A stretch of DNA of 39,894 nt, from assembly GCA_023415475.1 (NCBI GenBank), contig JAEZKL010000190.1, positions 1 to 39,894 on the forward strand, written 5' to 3'. Positions 16,785-24,435 of the stretch are shown piece by piece. Positions within the stretch are counted from its first letter, which is position 1, and each line of letters starts with the position of its first letter. Origin of the DNA: Bacillota bacterium. Lineage in GTDB: Bacteria > Bacillota > Clostridia > Lachnospirales > Lachnospiraceae. The translations under genes were made by a program, and so were the position numbers. The notes beneath the pieces were generated by a model, which worked only from the letters and a program-made list of their open reading frames with translations, had not been told where the DNA came from and did no database searches.

Positions 16785-17762
16785 TCAGGATGTACGGGCG
16801 GCTTTCTTTAAAACACTGACCAATTGCTCCCTTTTGTGTGAAGACAGAGAAAGCTCATCAATGATCCTCATGGATTTTTTATAAAACTTATCGATCATCA
16901 GCCTGGTGTACTTAAGGCCTCCGGCCTTTACTACTGCCGCATTGATATCCTCTCTGGTGATTACCTGGGCAATTGCCTTTTCTTTAAAATCACTGAGCTG
17001 GGACAAGGCATGAATTAGAGGAAGGGTGATTACCCCCTGCTCATAATCCGATTGTACCGGTTTATGGGCACCCTCTACCGTCTCTTCAAAATCAATACAG
17101 TCATCAGATAACTGAAATATCATACCGATATAATAACCGAGCTGACGATATCTTTTTGCCTGTTCCTCCGTGCAATTTGAAAAGATCGCACCTGCGAAAA
17201 AAGAGGCTTCAAAAAGTGCTGCAGTCTTACCGGATATAATTTTAAGGTAACGGAAAATGGATAGGTTAATGTTACCGTTATTAACATGCTGGTTTAATTC
17301 ACCTAAACATACTCTTCCGACATAATCAGGTAAAGCCATATCCAGATAATCCTTTTTATTCTCTATGGAAGCAGCCATACGGAGAGCCACACTCAACAGA
17401 TAATCTCCACAGATAACCGCTGTTTTCTTACCATATTTCTTCTGCAGGGTTACATCTCCCCTGCGAAGCTCAGCATTATCAATAATATCATCATGAACGA
17501 GTGTTGCCAGATGCAATATCTCGATTGCAGCCGCAATCTTTACTGCATTCTTATGGAGCATTCCGTCTGCATCCTCAGCACAGATAAGTACTGAGGCAGC
17601 ACGGATGAACTTCCCTCTGGAGGACATTAGATGCTTTGTATATTCTCTAATTATCAATGGTGATCCGGAAAGCGTTCTATCTACTTCCTGCTTCACCGAC
17701 TCCAGGGCATCCTCTGAGCGGATTAGTTCGATATTAACTTCTCGTTTTGTCTCGTTAGTCAT
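16785..17762 (-). CDS. Polyprenyl diphosphate synthase (DmkB/HepT-like)
   Basis: Makes the isoprenoid tail of the quinone by head-to-tail condensation of IPP. 325 aa, usual for long-chain synthases. The first Asp-rich motif is HDDIIDNAELRRG (D91, D92, D95) and the second is LSDDCID (D220, D221, D224). The start ATG 17762 overlaps the ndh2 stop by 8 bp, so translation is probably coupled to ndh2. Placement beside UbiA and Ndh2 indicates a dedicated quinone pool for this electron-transfer route. Confidence 0.9.
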   Translation of the reverse strand: MTNETKREVNIELIRSEDALESVKQEVDRTLSGSPLIIREYTKHLMSSRGKFIRAASVLICAEDADGMLHKNAVKIAAAIEILHLATLVHDDIIDNAELRRGDVTLQKKYGKKTAVICGDYLLSVALRMAASIENKKDYLDMALPDYVGRVCLGELNQHVNNGNINLSIFRYLKIISGKTAALFEASFFAGAIFSNCTEEQAKRYRQLGYYIGMIFQLSDDCIDFEETVEGAHKPVQSDYEQGVITLPLIHALSQLSDFKEKAIAQVITREDINAAVVKAGGLKYTRLMIDKFYKKSMRIIDELSLSSHKREQLVSVLKKAARTS

Positions 17763-19872
17763 TATAAATATACCACTTTCTGACGAATGGTAGTTTCTTC
17801 CACAGCTTCTTCAGCCCGGGCATAGCATAGTAATCAAGCCCTAAGGTTCTACCTGCTCCAATCAGAACAGCGATTCCGGCGAAGATCATCCAGAAGGTTC
17901 CCAGATATAAGCCGGTAGTACATACAAACATGAACTGTAGAACTAAGGAAACAGCTGCTGCAGGAGTTGTGAATAATCCTCCCATTAGTGCTAATCCAAT
18001 TATAATTTCTGCAATTACGATAAATACCTGCATTACAATCTGCACATTATCGTAAGGTAAAATCAACTTATCTACAAACCAATTCATTAACGGTACATCC
18101 AGCTTAAAGGCTAAATCGCCGATTGCTGAATGAGCAAGCTCTTTACCGCTTACAAAGATAACCTTAAATAACCCAAGGAAATCAAAATTAACTAATACCT
18201 GACCAACCTGCTTTACTGCTTCTGCAGCACCTTCCGCTGCCCCGGTTGCTCCTGACACAGCATCAGCTGCTCCAGCTGCGTCTGCTGCTCCGGTTGCCCC
18301 TGATGCTGCATCTGCTGTTAACTGAATTAAGTGAGAAGCTTTCGTGGTTACCATCTGCACTGCCTTGACAACACCATCTGCTGCTGCAGTGGTTGCAGAG
18401 GATACGGCATCTGTCTCGCCGGCCGGTGCAGGATTAAGAATACTGTTATACCATGCATTTGCTCCACCGAAGAAGCCGGTAAGCTTAGGTCCGGTAAACC
18501 ACCCCTCCACAATCTTCATGATACCTTCAAACAACCAAACCGCACCGAGCCATACTCTGAGCGGCGCCAACAAGAAGCTTGGTGTACGATTGGAAAAATG
18601 TCCGCCGACAAAGCTTCTGCAGTTGCGAATTGTGAAGATTTCCATCTTCAAATAGTGGAACACCTTGTTCCAGCCTAATACCTGTATAAAATATATAATA
18701 TTAATAAAGTGCTTAGCAAACATAGCAAGGAAGGACGGCATGCTGAAGAAATGACCGGGAAGACCAACATGGCAAACAGCGTAACGTCCGCCGATACTTA
18801 CCATAACGCCGTGGAACTTGGGCTTGTATTCTTCAAGCTTTCCTTGACCCTTAATTACAACCTCTATATTATGTGCAGCTGTGTGGGAGCTTTGCTCACA
18901 GTTCTCAACCATCTGAGGTACCGGACGCTCTTCACCTTCTGCTATATAATTCATATTGTCACCAATTACATATACATTCTGGTGCTTCGTAGAACGCAGG
19001 AATTTGTCTACCTGTACACGACCACCGCGGGTTACCTCTAAAGCATCTGCAGACTTCTGTACGACATCAACACTCTGAATACCTGCAGCCCAAATAATGG
19101 TTCCCGACTTGTAGTGGTTTATCTTGTCCCCCTGCTTCAGCTCGATGAAATCGCTGCCGATATTGGAAACAAAGGCACTCATGATAAGCTTAACACCCAT
19201 CTTCTCAAGACGTCTTGCCACCTTAGCTGATAGCTTCTCTGTCAGGTTTGGTATCGGTCTGCTTAAGCCATCCACATTTACCAGTGTTACATCTTTGCGA
19301 TCAATGTCAAATTTTTCACACAAAAATGGAACATATTCCGCTAATTCACCAATCATCTCAACACCGGTGAAGCCGGCACCTACAACATAAAAGGTAAGTA
19401 ATCTTCTTCTCTCCTCCACATTCGTTTCACAAGAAGCGATCCGGAAGGTGTTATGAATATGATCTCTAAGTAGTACGGCATCTTCATAGGACCACAGCTT
19501 GAAGGTAAATTCCTCAGCTCCGGGAACTCCGTAGAAGGTAGGCTTTGAACCTGCTGCTAATACTAAGTAATCATAAGAATAGGTCTCGTTTTCAGCAAAA
19601 ACCGTCTTCTTCTCATAATCAATCGAAGTAACCGTATCCATCTTCACATTTACCCGACGTCCGGCAAATACCTTCTTAAGACTGATCTTAATACTCTCCT
19701 CGTCCACTCGGTTAGCTGCAACCTCATGAAGCTCAGTAAGCATTGTGTGGAATGGATTCTTGTCAATAATTGTAATGTTGACATCATTCCTTTTTTTGAA
19801 TTTCTTGGCTAATTTTTTTGCCGCCAAAATGCCGGCATAACCGGCACCGACAATAACAATCTTCTTCTCCAT
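17755..19872 (-). CDS. ndh2: Type II NADH dehydrogenase (Ndh2) with DoxX-like membrane domain and predicted flavinylated loop
   Basis: 705 aa from ATG 19872 (GGAGCAGAC precedes it; a frame to 19899 lacks a site). Residues 1-420 are a two-dinucleotide-fold NDH-2: FAD motif VIVGAGYAG at 6-14, NADH motif VVGAGFTGVE near 163, FAD motif VYVIGDN near 300. A C-terminal region has four likely membrane segments (about 435-457, 609-634, 641-660, 661-674), like the EET-specific Ndh2 of Listeria. Between segments 1 and 2 is a long Ala/Gly-rich loop with three ApbE acceptor motifs: DAVSSAT 488-494, DAASGAT 521-527, DAVSGAT 537-543. With the NDH domain in the cytoplasm the loop should face outside, where ApbE works. 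First gene of the operon; promoter and Rex-like site upstream. Confidence 0.92.
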   Translation of the reverse strand: MEKKIVIVGAGYAGILAAKKLAKKFKKRNDVNITIIDKNPFHTMLTELHEVAANRVDEESIKISLKKVFAGRRVNVKMDTVTSIDYEKKTVFAENETYSYDYLVLAAGSKPTFYGVPGAEEFTFKLWSYEDAVLLRDHIHNTFRIASCETNVEERRRLLTFYVVGAGFTGVEMIGELAEYVPFLCEKFDIDRKDVTLVNVDGLSRPIPNLTEKLSAKVARRLEKMGVKLIMSAFVSNIGSDFIELKQGDKINHYKSGTIIWAAGIQSVDVVQKSADALEVTRGGRVQVDKFLRSTKHQNVYVIGDNMNYIAEGEERPVPQMVENCEQSSHTAAHNIEVVIKGQGKLEEYKPKFHGVMVSIGGRYAVCHVGLPGHFFSMPSFLAMFAKHFINIIYFIQVLGWNKVFHYLKMEIFTIRNCRSFVGGHFSNRTPSFLLAPLRVWLGAVWLFEGIMKIVEGWFTGPKLTGFFGGANAWYNSILNPAPAGETDAVSSATTAAADGVVKAVQMVTTKASHLIQLTADAASGATGAADAAGAADAVSGATGAAEGAAEAVKQVGQVLVNFDFLGLFKVIFVSGKELAHSAIGDLAFKLDVPLMNWFVDKLILPYDNVQIVMQVFIVIAEIIIGLALMGGLFTTPAAAVSLVLQFMFVCTTGLYLGTFWMIFAGIAVLIGAGRTLGLDYYAMPGLKKLWKKLPFVRKWYIYND
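18244..18411 (-). other. Three ApbE flavinylation-motif copies in the Ndh2 loop
   Basis: Codons at 18391-18411 read DAVSSAT, 18292-18312 read DAASGAT and 18244-18264 read DAVSGAT. The last two match the ApbE acceptor consensus D(G/A)x(S/T)GA(S/T) fully. The first is followed by TAAADGVVKAV, resembling the helix after the motif in canonical FMN-binding domains. The segments between are Ala-rich and appear duplicated. Confidence 0.7.
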
Positions 19873-19925
19873 GTCTGCTCCTTGCTTTTTTACATACAAA
19901 TTATCACGAAATATTTCGCATGTAA

Positions 19926-19943
19926 TTGTTAAGTTTGTAACAA
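19926..19943. promoter_or_regulatory. Rex-like redox operator in the ndh2 leader
   Basis: TTGTTAAGTTTGTAACAA matches the clostridial Rex consensus TTGTTAA-N4-TTAACAA with one mismatch. It lies about 50 bp upstream of the ndh2 ATG and downstream of the predicted start point, where a bound repressor would block elongation. Rex releases DNA when NADH is high, which fits an NADH dehydrogenase. Confidence 0.6.
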
Positions 19944-19998
19944 TCTTTTGTACATTTTATAAGTAACCCCAGTTCTCCAAGTTACATTTACTTAACAT

Positions 19999-20027
19999 AG
20001 TATAACACGTTTTGAACAATTTGAAAA
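19999..20027 (-). promoter_or_regulatory. Predicted ndh2 operon promoter (extended -10)
   Basis: Minus strand TTTTCA (20022-20027), 17-bp spacer, TATACT (19999-20004) preceded by TG in the extended -10 position. The leader to ndh2 is about 120 nt and contains the Rex-like site and a perfect palindrome CGAAATATTTCG near 19907-19919. Confidence 0.5.
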
Positions 20028-20186
20028 CATTTTTTAAAAAAATAGTGAAAATGGCTACTCTTTTTGTAATAGCATACTCCTGTTTGTGCATATCATATAA
20101 ATCTGATAGGAATAGACAGTATCATAGTTCCATACGTGAAACAATTGTCACATTTGGTCATAACGTTGACCGGTATCCCCTAATGC

Positions 20187-20223
20187 GAAAGCTGCACCTC
20201 CCCAGATGCAGCTTTCATTTTTT
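20187..20223 (+). terminator. Orphan rho-independent terminator, plus strand
   Basis: Perfect 10-bp stem GAAAGCTGCA / TGCAGCTTTC (20187-20196 with 20207-20216) followed by ATTTTTT on the plus strand. No plus-strand gene lies upstream (ndh2 and the UvrA-like gene are both minus). It may end a small RNA from within 20030-20186, or act as an orientation-insensitive end for the UvrA-like gene. The rest of 20028-20256 shows no convincing gene. Confidence 0.5.
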
Positions 20224-20256
20224 GCTCTATTTTATTCCTACTACCCACTTTGTAAG

Positions 20257-23133
20257 TTATCCTCGATTAAGAAGCTCCTTCAGGTATCTTCCGGTATAGG
20301 ATGCGGGTACTCTTGCAACCTGCTCCGGTGTCCCTTCTGCGACAATAAAGCCACCCTTGCTGCCACCCTCAGGGCCCAGATCTATAATATAGTCTGCTGA
20401 TTTAACAACATCCAGATGATGTTCGATTACTATAACGGAATGGCCTTGATCTACCAATTTATTTAAGCATTCCAGCAGCTTTGCGATATCAGAAAGATGC
20501 AGTCCGGTTGTCGGCTCATCCAAAATATACAGATTATGGGCACCCTTCTTAATCTTCGCTAGCTCATAAGCCAGCTTCACTCTTTGAGCTTCACCACCGG
20601 ACAGGGTAGTGGAGCTTTGACCAAGGCAGAGATATCCAAGCCCCAGCTCGTTCATAATACCAAGCTTATGTCTCAGATAATTGTCCTCCTTGAAGAAAGC
20701 AAGTGCTTCCTCAACAGTCATCTCCAATATCTCAGCAATACTTTTACCACGATATTTGATCTCCAGACCTTCTTCACTAAAGCGCATCCCCTTGCACATA
20801 GGACAGATTGTCTCGATATCTGCCATAAATTGAAGGTTCGTTACGATTAAGCCATCGCCCGCGCAATGCTCGCATCTGGTACCGTTGGCATGTGTTAAGC
20901 TAAAGTCCAGAGCGGTGTAGCCCTTATCCATAGCCTCGGGCTGGGAGGCAAAGATATCACGTATCTTATCGAAGATACCGATATATGTGGCAGGATTGGA
21001 TTTGCTGTTTCTACCGATAGGCGACTGGTCAATGTTGATTACATTGTTAATCTGATCCGAACCAAAGAGAAAGTCATGTTCTCCCGGTACGATTCGGGCA
21101 CAGGTCTTATCTATCTTTAACTGCTTATATAATATCTCATTAATTAAGGAACTCTTACCGGAACCGGACACTCCGGTCACACACAGAAATACCCCAAGCG
21201 GAATATCCAGATCCACATTCTTAAGGTTATTCTCTCTGGCACCCTGTACGGAAAGGAAGTTATCACCCAGGTTTCTTCGTTGCTTCGGAATCGGTATCTG
21301 TAAGGCCCCTGAGAGATATTGTCCTGTAACTGAGGTCTTCTCGCTCATAATATCCTGGAGTGTACCGCTGGCTACGATATTGCCGCCGTGAATCCCCGGA
21401 CCGGGCCCTATCTCAACAATGTGATCTGCATTCTTGATGGTTTCGATATCATGCTCTACTACAATTACCGTATTCCCGATATCCCTTAGCTTTTTCATCG
21501 TTTCAATGACCCGGTCAGAATCTCTGGGGTGCAGTCCGATACTGGGTTCGTCCATCACATAAAGCATTCCCATCAGCTCACTGCTGATCTGTGTCGACAT
21601 CTTGATACGTTGCATCTCGCCGCCGGAGATGCTATCACTCCTTCGGGTCAGACTGATATAATGAAGTCCGATATCAATCAACAGCTGTACTCTCGCCCTA
21701 ATCTCATAGAGGATTGAATTTGCCACATCCAGAATGGCCGGTTTAAAGTTTAACCCTTCTATGAACTCCAGAAGCTCGGGTAGCTGCATCCTGCATAATT
21801 CATCGATATTCTTATCGCCTATCGTCACCTCAAGTCTCTGCTTCTTAAGGCGTGCCCCGTTACATTCCGGACAGATCTTCTCAATCATACAATCCTTAAT
21901 AAAGCTTGGCTCAAAGGCCTCTGTAGTTGAGGTTCGGCGGATATACTGGCGATACCAGTGCTCCAGTTCATGTACATATCCCCAGAAGGGCATCTCCCTG
22001 CCTACAATCCAGTTACGTTTACCGGAATTCGGCGGCTGCTGCATCTTCACCAATTCGCCCTTGGTACCGTAGAAGATAATGTCATGGATCTCCTTCGGCA
22101 GATCCCGAAAAGGAGTGTCCAGGCTGAAGCCATATTGTTCGGACAGACTGTACATCATAACCGTACGGTAGCTGTCTTTCCCATTCACATTATATACCGT
22201 GTTCTTTAAAGCACCCTTATTGATGCTCTTCTCCGGAGCTACGATCAAAAATCTCGGCTCCACTACATAGGACATTCCGACTCCCAGACAGGTATGGCAG
22301 GCACTTGCTCCGGTGTTAAAGGAGAAATGGAAGGGCTGCATATCACACAGGAACATATGATGCTTCGGGCAGGCATAGCCTTCATAGAAGGAGGGGTCCG
22401 CCTCTCCGATCACCTCTACCTTGATCATAATGTCCTCATCCAGAGCCAGCATAGCTGCCTCTATGGATTTGGTTATCTGGATATAAGCATCCTTTTTCAA
22501 GGTAAATCGGTCGATAATGAGTTCGATATAGTAGTCCTTTGTCTCATCCAGTTCCCTCTTCTCGGCCAGCGAAAAGGGCTCACCATCGACAAGCAGCTTC
22601 TTATAGCCCTTATCACGTAGGCTCTGGAAGGTAAAATTATAATCCTCACCGTAAATCTTATAGACCGGAGCCCGCAATTCTATCACCGTTCCCTCCGGTA
22701 AGGTTGAGATATGCTCGGCAATCTGTGCTGCTGTTAATTGCTCCAGTTTATGTCCGCATTCCGGGCAACGTCCGACTCCGGCTGTAGCATAAAGTAATCT
22801 TAAGTAATCATTGATATCGGTAACGGTGCCTACCGTAGAACGCGGATTGTTGTTCCCCTTCTTCTGTTCTATGGCTATTACCGGTGAAAGACCTTTAATA
22901 TAGTCTACCTTTGCCTTCTTCAGCTGGCTGATTCGGCTCTTAGCAAAATTCGATATCGAGTCGAGAAAACGTCTCTGCCCCTCTCCATAAAGCACATCAA
23001 AAGCCAGTGAGGACTTTCCCGAGCCGGATACTCCGGTAATGACAGTCAGCTTGTCTCTCGGTATCTCTAAGGATATATTCTTCAGGTTATTTTGCTTTGC
23101 ACCGGATATTTCAATACTTGTACGAACCACCAT
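20257..23133 (-). CDS. UvrA paralogue (UvrA-like ABC ATPase)
   Basis: 958 aa with the complete UvrA architecture but diverged from the uvrA at 1-1247. Walker A motifs are GVSGSGKSSLAFD near 34 and GVSGSGKSSLINE near 650; ABC signatures are SGGEMQRIK near 500 and LSGGEAQRVKLAYE near 850. Zinc cysteines are CPECGHK, CPECNGARL, CEHCAGDG and CPMCKG; one cluster is changed to CPKHH with CHTC. A UvrB-binding-like region (KKLLVDGEPF, IELIIDRFTLKKD) remains but is poorly conserved. Such second UvrA proteins are linked in some bacteria to drug or damage tolerance. Role here unknown; a fully functional repair UvrA is not excluded. It lies 99 bp after the nucleotidyltransferase gene with a hairpin between. 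Confidence 0.88.
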   Translation of the reverse strand: MVVRTSIEISGAKQNNLKNISLEIPRDKLTVITGVSGSGKSSLAFDVLYGEGQRRFLDSISNFAKSRISQLKKAKVDYIKGLSPVIAIEQKKGNNNPRSTVGTVTDINDYLRLLYATAGVGRCPECGHKLEQLTAAQIAEHISTLPEGTVIELRAPVYKIYGEDYNFTFQSLRDKGYKKLLVDGEPFSLAEKRELDETKDYYIELIIDRFTLKKDAYIQITKSIEAAMLALDEDIMIKVEVIGEADPSFYEGYACPKHHMFLCDMQPFHFSFNTGASACHTCLGVGMSYVVEPRFLIVAPEKSINKGALKNTVYNVNGKDSYRTVMMYSLSEQYGFSLDTPFRDLPKEIHDIIFYGTKGELVKMQQPPNSGKRNWIVGREMPFWGYVHELEHWYRQYIRRTSTTEAFEPSFIKDCMIEKICPECNGARLKKQRLEVTIGDKNIDELCRMQLPELLEFIEGLNFKPAILDVANSILYEIRARVQLLIDIGLHYISLTRRSDSISGGEMQRIKMSTQISSELMGMLYVMDEPSIGLHPRDSDRVIETMKKLRDIGNTVIVVEHDIETIKNADHIVEIGPGPGIHGGNIVASGTLQDIMSEKTSVTGQYLSGALQIPIPKQRRNLGDNFLSVQGARENNLKNVDLDIPLGVFLCVTGVSGSGKSSLINEILYKQLKIDKTCARIVPGEHDFLFGSDQINNVINIDQSPIGRNSKSNPATYIGIFDKIRDIFASQPEAMDKGYTALDFSLTHANGTRCEHCAGDGLIVTNLQFMADIETICPMCKGMRFSEEGLEIKYRGKSIAEILEMTVEEALAFFKEDNYLRHKLGIMNELGLGYLCLGQSSTTLSGGEAQRVKLAYELAKIKKGAHNLYILDEPTTGLHLSDIAKLLECLNKLVDQGHSVIVIEHHLDVVKSADYIIDLGPEGGSKGGFIVAEGTPEQVARVPASYTGRYLKELLNRG

Positions 23134-23193
23134 AATAATGACCTTCCTTTCTTATAACCTGCAAACTATGTGCCATCGGCATAAAAAGTTGCT

Positions 23194-23219
23194 GTGTGAA
23201 GATGCTTTTCTCTTCACAC
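23194..23219 (-). terminator. Hairpin between nucleotidyltransferase-fold and UvrA-like genes
   Basis: Perfect 9-bp stem GTGTGAAGA / TCTTCACAC with 8-nt loop, followed on the minus strand by AGCAACTTTTTATG. It is a probable terminator or attenuator. The stem sequence closely resembles the kduI-kduD hairpin at 26267-26289. Confidence 0.5.
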
Positions 23220-23232
23220 TTTTCTCCTGATC

Positions 23233-24147
23233 TCATTGATAATATTGATATGCCATCTCTTCAACAGCCTTCCGGCTCTTGGGCGTAATACGAATTGTCT
23301 GCGAAACCTTTGCTATAACACCCATTTCACAGAGAAAATCAAAGATACCAGTGATAAAATGACTATCTGTGCGGAAGTATTTCGTTATCATGGTTACCGT
23401 CTTCATCTCCCCGTCTGCCATGTACTCTAACACCGGCTTCTTAATCACGTCCAGATGCTGCTCCAGATACCCCTCCAGTTTTATCATAGCTACCTCTATC
23501 TCTTCCTCACTGTAATGATGAGACATCGCCCCTTGATAATATGGAGTTATCATATCCGGATTTAACTCATATGCTTTAAGAACAGCTTCTCTGGAGGGTG
23601 ATTCGCCGTGAAGGCACACCTCCATTCGGGCAATATTGTCTGCTGCCTTGAGAAGATAGAACTGAGCATACAAAGGATTCTTCTTCACTGTCAGCCATTT
23701 ACGGCATTTGTCACATTGATGCACAAGCTCGCAGGCAATGAGAAATACGGAGAGTGCCTGATCATCGCTGCCCATGTGTTTAAAATCCTCAAAATATTCG
23801 ACCAGGCTGTCATCGGTACAATACATGATCTGACCTCTGGAGAGATAAGAATGACCGAAGGAACCACCCTGCAGGCTGTCCAGATAACGTTTGAAGCCGC
23901 TGCGCACAACCAGATATACATTAATCGTTATGTCGTCCTCTACGATACAATAGGATTCGTTCTTAAGTACCTGATCCCTTACGATAAGCGTCATATCAAT
24001 GTCGCTTTTCTCCCAAACCTGGTCATAAGCAAGACTTCCGGCTACAATGACTGCAATGACATTCGGATCCTCCTTCACCTTATCGATGAAGCTTTGAGTC
24101 GCCTCCAGATATCGTTGTTTGATCAGCTCCTGTTCCATTTTCTCCAT
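23233..24147 (-). CDS. Nucleotidyltransferase-fold protein, function unknown
   Basis: 304 aa. The N-terminus carries the minimal nucleotidyltransferase signature GS-x10-D-x-D: AGSLAYDQVWEKSDIDMTL with G37, S38, D49 and D51. The middle region is helical. The C-terminal ~60 residues (TKYFRTDSHFITGIFDFLCEMGVIAKV) look like a winged helix. ATG 24147 follows AGGAGGTTAGTGT. The substrate is unknown; aminoglycoside-type adenylyltransferases share the fold, but nothing here proves resistance. It may be co-transcribed with the UvrA-like gene downstream. Confidence 0.7.
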   Translation of the reverse strand: MEKMEQELIKQRYLEATQSFIDKVKEDPNVIAVIVAGSLAYDQVWEKSDIDMTLIVRDQVLKNESYCIVEDDITINVYLVVRSGFKRYLDSLQGGSFGHSYLSRGQIMYCTDDSLVEYFEDFKHMGSDDQALSVFLIACELVHQCDKCRKWLTVKKNPLYAQFYLLKAADNIARMEVCLHGESPSREAVLKAYELNPDMITPYYQGAMSHHYSEEEIEVAMIKLEGYLEQHLDVIKKPVLEYMADGEMKTVTMITKYFRTDSHFITGIFDFLCEMGVIAKVSQTIRITPKSRKAVEEMAYQYYQ

Positions 24148-24303
24148 ACACTAACCTCCTAATGTAGAATAAACTGCTCCCCTAACTATACCTTCCAATT
24201 TTCGGCATATTCACTATTGATTTTTTTACTCTTATGCTTCATAATTACAATAAAACATATGTTCTGTTTTCGTGATTACTATTATACATCAGTGCCTTAT
24301 GAA

Positions 24304-24353
24304 TTGAGGACAAAAATTGCTGATATCCGTCCTCAAAATAGACAAAAATTGCT
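24304..24353. promoter_or_regulatory. Operator-like repeats upstream of the AraC gene
   Basis: Two identical 13-bp direct repeats GACAAAAATTGCT (24309-24321 and 24341-24353) lie 32 bp apart, three helical turns. The second overlaps the -35. An inverted repeat TTGAGGAC / GTCCTCAA (24304-24311 with 24329-24336) is interlaced. Typical of AraC-type or other dimer binding; autoregulation is inference. Confidence 0.45.
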
Positions 24354-24377
24354 AAGTAATATGGCATATGCTATAAT
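24349..24377 (+). promoter_or_regulatory. Predicted promoter of the AraC gene at 24436
   Basis: TTGCTA (24349-24354), 17-bp spacer, TATAAT (24372-24377) with TGC in front (extended -10). Confidence 0.65.
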
Positions 24378-24435
24378 AGTGCAGCACAGTTTTCAAGCAG
24401 TTAAGCCTATAATATGACTGATATGGATGGTTGGA

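Noticed and set aside
18210..18310. Repetitive GC-rich stretch that could be a recombination or low-complexity artefact
   Set aside because: The reading frame is intact through it, and it encodes the Ala-rich Ndh2 loop with acceptor motifs, so it is coding sequence.
20012..20299. 95-codon plus-strand open frame
   Set aside because: No ribosome site, low-complexity start, runs through a terminator hairpin and into the UvrA-like gene on the other strand; composition unlike real proteins.
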